NCBI RefSeq assembly: GCF_006335145.1
Contig: NZ_VDMN01000002.1
Coordinates: 800,687-864,686, forward strand
Source of the DNA: Aliirhizobium smilacinae
GTDB lineage: Bacteria; Pseudomonadota; Alphaproteobacteria; Rhizobiales; Rhizobiaceae
Length of the DNA stretch: 64,000 nt
Reading direction: 5' to 3'
In this document: in pieces, positions 59,028 through 64,000 of the stretch
Numbering within the stretch: position 1 is the stretch's first letter
Layout: the number at the start of each line of letters is the position of its first letter
Notes under the pieces: model-generated
Told to the model about the DNA's origin: nothing
Seen by the model: the letters and a program-made list of their open reading frames with translations, nothing else
Database searches by the model: none
Program-made: the position numbers and the translations under genes

Positions 59028-60484
59028 GCGGCATCTCCTTCGCTGAAGGAGGCGGCCAGCACGTTCTTTTCGGTGATCTCCTCACCGGCGAGTTCGGCTG
59101 CAATCGCACCATCCCGGAAAACATAAACCCGGTCGCAAAGGCGGATTTCATCCATTTCGGTCGAGTACCATATGAACGTTCGGCCATTGGCCGCTTCCGA
59201 GCGGAGGATTTCATAGACCTCCTGCTTGGTGCCGATATCGACGCCGCGCATCGGGTCGTCCATCAACACCGTGCTGGCCGTGGTTGCCAGAGCGCGGGCG
59301 AAGAGGACCTTCTGCTGGTTGCCGCCCGAGAGCGACAGGATGCGGTTGCCCATATCCGGCGTACGGATTTCGATCCGCTGCTTCCAGCCGGCGCCGAGCG
59401 TTTCTTCCCGCGCCCGGTCGACCATGCGCTTGGTCGAGAGCTGGCCAAGCGAAGCGATCGACAGGTTTTTCAGGATGCTCCATAGCGGGAATGTGCCGTT
59501 CAGGCTTCGGTCGCCGGCAACGAAGGCGATCTCGCCTCTTCTTGTCGGCCACCAGTTGCTGTTGCGATCGAGATAGAGGTCAAGCAGGGCTTCGGTCTGG
59601 CCGTGGCCGCCAAGGCCGGCAAGCCCGATCATCTCGCCACGCCATGCCTGAAACGCAAGCCCGTGGCCGCGGCGCGGCGGCATGGACAGAACCGGTTCGC
59701 CCGTCCTGACGCTTGCCGCGCGTGAAAATTCCTGCTCGCGCACGACATTGCCCATCGCTTCGACGAGGCTGCGTGTGGTGAATTCCGATGCCACCCTGTC
59801 AGCCACCACGCGGCCATCCTTCATCACGACGATACGGTCGGAGGTTGAGAGAATTTCGCCGAGAATGTGCGAGATCAGCAGAACCGAACCGCCCTCACGC
59901 ACGAATTTGCGGATATAGGCCATCAGCTGCGCCGCAAGCCCGGCGTCGAGCGAGGATGTCGGTTCATCAAGAATGACGAGTTTGGGTCTCTGATCGATAC
60001 CGGCAAAGCTGATGGCGATCTCGACCATCTGCCGCTCGGCGATCGACAGGTCATCGATGCTCAGATCGCAATCGATCGAATGGCCGGGAAAAATATCCCG
60101 AAGCTGGGTTTCGACAAGCGAAAGGGCACGACTGCGCCAATTCCAGCCTTTTAGCTCCGCATGCATGATCCGGGCGTTTTCGCCGACCGTCAGGTTGGGG
60201 CAGAGTGAAAGCTCCTGGAAAACGCATCGCACGCCATTAGCGCGGGCGGCGGATATTCCGTGGATCTCGCTGCCGCTATAGCTGAGCGAACCGTCATGCG
60301 GGCTTAAGCCGCCATTGATGACATTGACGATGGTGGACTTGCCGGCGCCGTTGTGTCCGACGAGCCCGATACATTCTCCGGCATGGATCACGAGGTCGGC
60401 TCCGTCGAGTGCCTTCACGGCCCCGAACGTCACCTTGATGCCGCGCGCGGCCACAACCTCTTCTCGCTTCAAGGTTTCCGTCAT
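59024..60484 (-). CDS. CUT2 sugar ABC transporter ATPase, two-domain (RbsA type)
   Basis: 486 residues from the ATG at 60484; an upstream start at 60511 adds 9. The N-terminal domain has Walker A GHNGAGKST, a signature-like LSIAERQMVEIAISFAG and Walker B LVILDEPTSSLD. The C-terminal domain lacks a proper Walker A (GLGGHGQTEA) but keeps the signature LSGGNQQKVLFARALA. Its Walker B VLMDDPMRGVD has Asp in place of the catalytic Glu. Half-inactive second domains are normal in RbsA proteins, but the Glu to Asp change is a further step. Confidence 0.9.
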   Translation of the reverse strand: MTETLKREEVVAARGIKVTFGAVKALDGADLVIHAGECIGLVGHNGAGKSTIVNVINGGLSPHDGSLSYSGSEIHGISAARANGVRCVFQELSLCPNLTVGENARIMHAELKGWNWRSRALSLVETQLRDIFPGHSIDCDLSIDDLSIAERQMVEIAISFAGIDQRPKLVILDEPTSSLDAGLAAQLMAYIRKFVREGGSVLLISHILGEILSTSDRIVVMKDGRVVADRVASEFTTRSLVEAMGNVVREQEFSRAASVRTGEPVLSMPPRRGHGLAFQAWRGEMIGLAGLGGHGQTEALLDLYLDRNSNWWPTRRGEIAFVAGDRSLNGTFPLWSILKNLSIASLGQLSTKRMVDRAREETLGAGWKQRIEIRTPDMGNRILSLSGGNQQKVLFARALATTASTVLMDDPMRGVDIGTKQEVYEILRSEAANGRTFIWYSTEMDEIRLCDRVYVFRDGAIAAELAGEEITEKNVLAASFSEGDAA

Positions 60485-60521
60485 GCAATCGCTATTGTTT
60501 TGTAATGGCAAAGGTCATGCC

Positions 60522-60548
60522 GGGACGCAGCAGACAAAGCTGCGCCCC
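60522..60548 (-). other. Intercistronic stem-loop after the sugar-binding protein gene
   Basis: GGGACGCAGC-N7-GCTGCGCCCC pairs over ten positions with one mismatch, between the binding-protein gene and the RbsA-type ATPase gene. Like the hairpins at 30373 and 54437, it is placed just after a binding-protein gene. Confidence 0.5.
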
Positions 60549-60567
60549 AGGCACGCGGGAGGCGACG

Positions 60568-61575
60568 CTACTTGGCGTCGATCACCTTCTGGGCGTCTTC
60601 GAGCGAATATTCGACATTCGCCACGCCACCCTTCTGAGTGTTTTTCAGGCTGTCTTCCAGGCTTGCCTGGTCGATACTGAGGAACGGCACGACAAGGTCC
60701 TTCTTGACCTCCTTGCCGTCGAGGATCTGCTGCGCCACCCAGAAGGCGAGCGTCGAGACACCGGGCGCGATGGAGACCGACATGGTCTCGTAACCGTCCT
60801 TGTCCTTCTGCTGTTTCCACCAGACCAGTTCGTCCTCGCGGTTGCCCATGACGATCGTCGGCGTCGAGCGCTTGGCGGCCGCAAAGGCCTGAGCTGCACC
60901 GTAACCATCACCGCCCTGGGTGACGACGGCCGCCACTTCCGGCAGGCTCGGCAGGATGCCGGCGACGGCGCGCTGGGCGACGTCCTGAGCCCAATCGCCG
61001 TTCACCGAACCGACGACCTTGAACTGTGGGTTCTTGGCGACGCCGGCTGCTATACCCGCATGGATCTCGTCATCGACCGAAACGCCGGCCAGGCCGCGGA
61101 TCTCGAGAAGATTACCGCCCTTAGGCAGTTTCTTGGCGAGGTAATCGACTTGGCTTTCGCCCATCTTCTTGAAATCGACGGCGATGCGCCAGGCGCAAGG
61201 TTCGGTGACGATTCCGTCGAAAGACACGACGGTAATGCCGGCATCGCAGGCTTCCTTGATCGCACCGTTAAGTGCAGTCGGCGAGGCGGCGTTGATGACG
61301 ATCGCGTCATAACCCTGCAGGATCATGTTCTGGATCTGAGCTGCCTGTTCCGTCGCCTGGTTTTCGGCTGTGGTGAACGGATCAGCTGCCGCGACAACTC
61401 CCTTCGATACCGCTTCCTTGGTGATCTTGTCCCAGCTCGTCAGCATCGCCTGACGCCAGGAATTGCCGGCGTAGTTGTTCGAAAGCGCGATTTTCTTCGA
61501 AGACGTATCGGCGAGCGCCGGCCCGCATAGGCATGCGACTGCGACGGATGCCGCCAGCATCGTTCTGATGGTCAT
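60568..61575 (-). CDS. CUT2 sugar ABC transporter, periplasmic binding protein (RbsB type)
   Basis: 335 residues with a Sec signal peptide (MTIRTMLAASVAVACLCGPA, cleavage near ALADTS). The periplasmic-binding fold of the LacI/RbsB class is seen in KIALSNNYAGNSWRQAMLTS, QNMILQGYDAIVINAASPTA and GITVVSFDGIVTEP. It heads the minus-strand operon. The pairing with a lactonase suggests an aldose or sugar acid as ligand. Confidence 0.9.
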   Translation of the reverse strand: MTIRTMLAASVAVACLCGPALADTSSKKIALSNNYAGNSWRQAMLTSWDKITKEAVSKGVVAAADPFTTAENQATEQAAQIQNMILQGYDAIVINAASPTALNGAIKEACDAGITVVSFDGIVTEPCAWRIAVDFKKMGESQVDYLAKKLPKGGNLLEIRGLAGVSVDDEIHAGIAAGVAKNPQFKVVGSVNGDWAQDVAQRAVAGILPSLPEVAAVVTQGGDGYGAAQAFAAAKRSTPTIVMGNREDELVWWKQQKDKDGYETMSVSIAPGVSTLAFWVAQQILDGKEVKKDLVVPFLSIDQASLEDSLKNTQKGGVANVEYSLEDAQKVIDAK

Positions 61576-61723
61576 GATTTCCTCCCAAAAGCTCTCTGCA
61601 TATCGTCCGGCCGCTCCTCAACGGTTGTTCCGGAGATAATGATTGCCCTGAGCCCCTTTTGCTCAGTAGATCGAGCATGGAGGAGATTATTGACAAAGTA
61701 CAGGCGCATCCAAGCACGCTTTA

Positions 61724-61759
61724 TGCGGGCTTTCGCGCAATATCTGCGGGTTCCCGCAA
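61724..61759. repeat. Two palindromic repeats, candidate response-regulator operator
   Basis: TGCGGG-CTTT-CGCGCA (61724-61739) and TGCGGG-TT-CCCGCA (61745-61758) are related dyads whose starts are 21 bp apart, about two helical turns. They lie in the 241-nt gap between the sugar ABC operon and the divergent GAF kinase/NarL regulator genes. The same gap holds a third dyad, CTGAGC-N7-GCTCAG (61648-61666). They are good candidates for sites of the NarL-type regulator. Confidence 0.5.
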
Positions 61760-61816
61760 GACTTGAAAGAAAAGCTGACGCTTAATTAGTCTTTAGGACT
61801 CGGAGGAGGTCCGCCC

Positions 61817-63061
61817 ATGCTCAATACGGCGCGCAATTCGCTGTTCGACCGCTATCTGGGAATTTCCCGGCTGCTGGCCGGTCAGCTCGATTTCAATTCG
61901 ATCATCAAGGCGGTGGCCGAGGAGATCAGCCATATCATTCCGCACGATCATCTCGACGTCTGCATCAAGATGCTGGATGGCAAATATCATATTGCCTATG
62001 AGAGTGGGCTGGATACGGCCTGGAGCCAGCACCCGCCGGCGCTTCTGACAGGAAGCCCTATCCGCACTCTGCTTTCCGGCGAAGTGGATTTCCTGCTTTC
62101 TGCCGATGCCTGCACGGACCCGCGCTTTCATTTCGAGGGCGCGTTTTCGAGCCCGATCATCGAGCTTTCCCTTTGCAGTCGCTTGCATGTGCCGCTGAAA
62201 GTGCAGGGCGACGTGATCGGCGCTCTGAGTTGCTCAAGCCAGCAACGAGACCTTTATACGCAAGATGATGTGGAGAACGCCCGTGCGGTGGCCGATCTTC
62301 TGGCCCCCTATTTCTTTGCTCTGCGCGCCGCGGAACAGGCGAAGCGCTCTGCCGTCATCGAAACGCAAGCCCGGGCCCGGGAAGAAGGGCTGCGCTTCGG
62401 CGCTCTGAAACTGACCGAAGCACTGGAAGCAGAACGCCAGCGGATCGGCATGGACCTGCACGACCAGACGCTTGCCGACCTGACGCGGCTGACCCGCCGC
62501 ATGGAGCGTTTGACCGCCCTGCCCGTTTTGTCGGGCGACGCGCTGGAGCCGCTTTGTCGTGCGATGCAGCAATGTATGCACGACCTTCGCCAAATCATCG
62601 AGGAGGCCAAGCCGACCGTGCTGCAACTTTTCGGCGTTGCGGAGGCGATAGAGAACCATCTCGAAAGGTCGGTTCGGGAAAGCGGGCAGCCGATCGGGTG
62701 GAAGATGGCCGACGATAGCAGCGGCAGCCTTCGCGATCTCAATCCGACCGTCGCAGTGGCGCTGTTCCGCATCGTCCAGGAGGCGGTCAATAACGCCATT
62801 CGGCATGGGCAAGCCGACAATATCATGGTGCGTATCACGAAAAGCGGCCAATCGCTCTGCATCGAGGTTGAAGATGACGGCCGCGGCCTGGCCGATCTCA
62901 AGGAAATGGTGGGGCACGGTCTTGACAATATGAAGACCCGTGCGCGGTTGATTGCGGCTCGGCTCGAGATCGGCCGTAATCCCGCTTGTAACACTGAAGG
63001 GGGCGGAACTCGGATGCGGCTGACGCTTCCGACGGATCACCCTATTTTGGCGGAGGGCTGA
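61817..63061 (+). CDS. Cytoplasmic GAF-domain histidine kinase (HisKA_3)
   Basis: 414 residues without membrane segments. A GAF domain spans about 20-170 (FNSIIKAVAEEISHIIPHDH onward), then a coiled linker. The dimerisation domain holds the phospho-acceptor H215 in RQRIGMDLHDQTLADLTRL. The ATPase domain shows N-box RIVQEAVNNAIRHG, G1 VEDDGRGLADL and G2 GGGTRMRLTLP. GGAGGAGG precedes the ATG. It would sense a soluble intracellular ligand through GAF. It is divergent from the sugar ABC operon and co-translated with the NarL regulator. Confidence 0.9.
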   Translation: MLNTARNSLFDRYLGISRLLAGQLDFNSIIKAVAEEISHIIPHDHLDVCIKMLDGKYHIAYESGLDTAWSQHPPALLTGSPIRTLLSGEVDFLLSADACTDPRFHFEGAFSSPIIELSLCSRLHVPLKVQGDVIGALSCSSQQRDLYTQDDVENARAVADLLAPYFFALRAAEQAKRSAVIETQARAREEGLRFGALKLTEALEAERQRIGMDLHDQTLADLTRLTRRMERLTALPVLSGDALEPLCRAMQQCMHDLRQIIEEAKPTVLQLFGVAEAIENHLERSVRESGQPIGWKMADDSSGSLRDLNPTVAVALFRIVQEAVNNAIRHGQADNIMVRITKSGQSLCIEVEDDGRGLADLKEMVGHGLDNMKTRARLIAARLEIGRNPACNTEGGGTRMRLTLPTDHPILAEG

Positions 63062-63780
63062 TGATGGATGTTCTGATAGTCGAGGACGACGCCCTTCATC
63101 GCGCGTTTCTGAACGAGGCGGTCCGTGCGGCACTGCCCGAATGCGGACAGGTGATCGAGGCGGAAAATGGCTTGAAAGGCGAAGCGCAGGCGCGGGCATC
63201 GCGGGCCGAGCATGTCGTCATGGACCTGCAAATGAACGAGCGCAACGGGATCGAGGCAGCGCGCACGATCTGGCGGGAGCGCCCGGATACCAAAATCCTC
63301 TTCTGGTCGAACTATTCGGACGAAGCCTATGTGCGTGGTGTGGCGCGGATCGTGCCGGAAGGCGCGACCTATGGCTACGTCTTGAAGTCGGCTTCGGAGG
63401 AGCGATTGAAACTCGCTTTGCGCAGTGTCTTCGTCGAATCCCAATGCGTGATCGATCGCGAGGTGCGCGGTATTCAACAAAAGAGTTTTGGTAATTCACC
63501 GGGGCTCACCGATGCCGAATATGAAATTCTCGTCGATGTGGCGGTGGGACTGACCGACAAGGCAATCGCCCAGCGAAAGCACCTGTCGCTTCGAAGCGTG
63601 CAGAACCGCCTGCAGCAGCTTTATGAAAAACTCGATGTTTATGAGACGCCGGGGCAGGGCAGCGAAGGCTGGTTCAATCTTCGCACGAGAGCTGTGGCGG
63701 TCGCTCTGTCTCGCAAGGTCCTGAATGCGAGCGCCATCGAACGTGCCGAGCGGGATCTTAGACAATCCGCAGGCATTTAG
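63061..63780 (+). CDS. NarL/FixJ-family response regulator
   Basis: 239 residues. The start ATG uses the last base of the kinase stop codon. Receiver: E8/D9/D10, phospho-acceptor D55 in VVMDLQMNE (Asn follows where Pro is usual) and K109 in YVLKS. The C-terminal region from about 157 (LTDAEYEILVDVAVGLTDKA, then KHLSLRSVQNRLQQLYEKLD) is a LuxR-like HTH that departs from the consensus, followed by a longer tail than usual. It probably controls the divergent ribose-type ABC operon. Confidence 0.88.
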   Translation: MMDVLIVEDDALHRAFLNEAVRAALPECGQVIEAENGLKGEAQARASRAEHVVMDLQMNERNGIEAARTIWRERPDTKILFWSNYSDEAYVRGVARIVPEGATYGYVLKSASEERLKLALRSVFVESQCVIDREVRGIQQKSFGNSPGLTDAEYEILVDVAVGLTDKAIAQRKHLSLRSVQNRLQQLYEKLDVYETPGQGSEGWFNLRTRAVAVALSRKVLNASAIERAERDLRQSAGI

Positions 63781-63945
63781 ATCGCCGGATCGTGGATGCT
63801 TGTCGAGGTAATCCTTGAGCCTTGTCATTGCCGGGCTCGGTCGGCATCCAGATATTGGATTCGAGCGCATTTTGCCGCGGAATTCAAATAAATCATTTAA
63901 ATACAATCACTTGCGAGATTTTTGTAGTTTTATGAATTTGGCCTG

Positions 63946-63975
63946 TTGACGTTTTTGGGTGAGTGGGACTATAAC
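63946..63975 (+). promoter_or_regulatory. Strong sigma-70 promoter, probably of an rRNA operon
   Basis: TTGACG (63946-63951), an 18-nt spacer and TATAAC (63970-63975), after an AT-rich upstream stretch (63880-63940) like an UP element. The following GGTCACTGACGAGGGCGGCG resembles the leader I recall before rhizobial 16S rRNA genes. The window ends 25 bases later, so the rRNA gene itself is not seen. Confidence 0.6.
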
Positions 63976-64000
63976 CCGGTCACTGACGAGGGCGGCGGCG

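Noticed and set aside
60505..61530. 341-codon open frame on the plus strand
   Set aside because: Antisense to the RbsB-type binding-protein gene, with no motifs or credible ribosome site.
63496..63906. 136-codon open frame on the minus strand
   Set aside because: Most of it is antisense to the NarL regulator HTH region; the rest is the AT-rich gap before the rrn-like promoter. No motifs.
1..64000. CRISPR arrays, insertion sequences, integrase sites, tRNA genes
   Set aside because: No regularly spaced repeats, transposase motifs or terminal inverted repeats were seen, and no cloverleaf was recognised in the gaps between genes.

Overview
The window looks like part of a replicon from an alphaproteobacterium of the Rhizobiaceae (Agrobacterium/Rhizobium type). 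The signs are GC-rich coding sequence, a RepA/RepB pair of the repABC kind, many ABC uptake systems with catabolic genes beside them, an Agrobacterium-like uronate dehydrogenase, and at the right edge a strong promoter and leader that resemble a rhizobial rRNA operon start. A rep-type partition locus together with an apparent rrn promoter suggests a large secondary replicon (chromid or linear chromosome), but this is inference. No insertion sequences, CRISPR arrays, tRNA genes or phage genes were seen.

Layout. 0-1.3 kb: the end of a siderophore-type ABC ATPase gene and two overlapping single-domain receiver proteins. 1.3-8.1 kb: a LysR regulator divergent from a CUT1 sugar ABC operon with a Gfo/Idh/MocA oxidoreductase. 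8.1-18.6 kb: a second CUT1 operon on the minus strand carrying an argininosuccinate-lyase-like enzyme and a PfkB kinase, divergent from a ROK repressor and a large PIG-L deacetylase. 18.7-22 kb: a ureidoglycine aminohydrolase-like cupin, then a uronate dehydrogenase/semialdehyde dehydrogenase pair closed by a strong hairpin. 22-26 kb: an AI-2E-type membrane protein, a glycine-rich secreted protein, and a NarL-type two-component pair.

26-35.6 kb is the most interesting block. A minus-strand operon (amino-acid-type ABC importer, HutC-like repressor, LLM flavin monooxygenase) diverges from a plus-strand operon of an M20 carbamoylase-type amidase, a DUF917 protein and a urocanase paralogue with Ala where urocanases carry the catalytic Cys. 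Together they look like a pathway for a modified imidazole such as thiourocanate or S-methyl-thiourocanate derived from ergothioneine-like compounds, with carbamoyl-glutamate as a likely late intermediate.

35.6-40 kb: pseudouridine catabolism (psuG, HTH-psuK), a short 6-phosphogluconate dehydrogenase and anmK. 40.3-42.7 kb: repA-repB without repC. 42.9-47.5 kb: a persulfide-dioxygenase-like metallo-hydrolase, a LysR regulator divergent from a glutathionyl-hydroquinone reductase, a membrane protein and a YceI protein. 47.5-51.8 kb: an operon of lipid A phosphoethanolamine transferase, diacylglycerol kinase, response regulator and sensor kinase, resembling pmrCAB with dgkA inserted. 52-56.2 kb: a small membrane ORF and a ferric iron FbpC-A-B importer. 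56.2-63.8 kb: a ribose-type sugar ABC operon with an SMP-30 lactonase, divergent from a cytoplasmic GAF histidine kinase and a NarL regulator; paired palindromes lie between them. The last 60 bases carry the rrn-like promoter.

The common theme is scavenging: six ABC importers (one partial), each beside its likely catabolic or regulatory genes. Function calls rest on reading the translated sequences and recognising motifs. No database searches were run.
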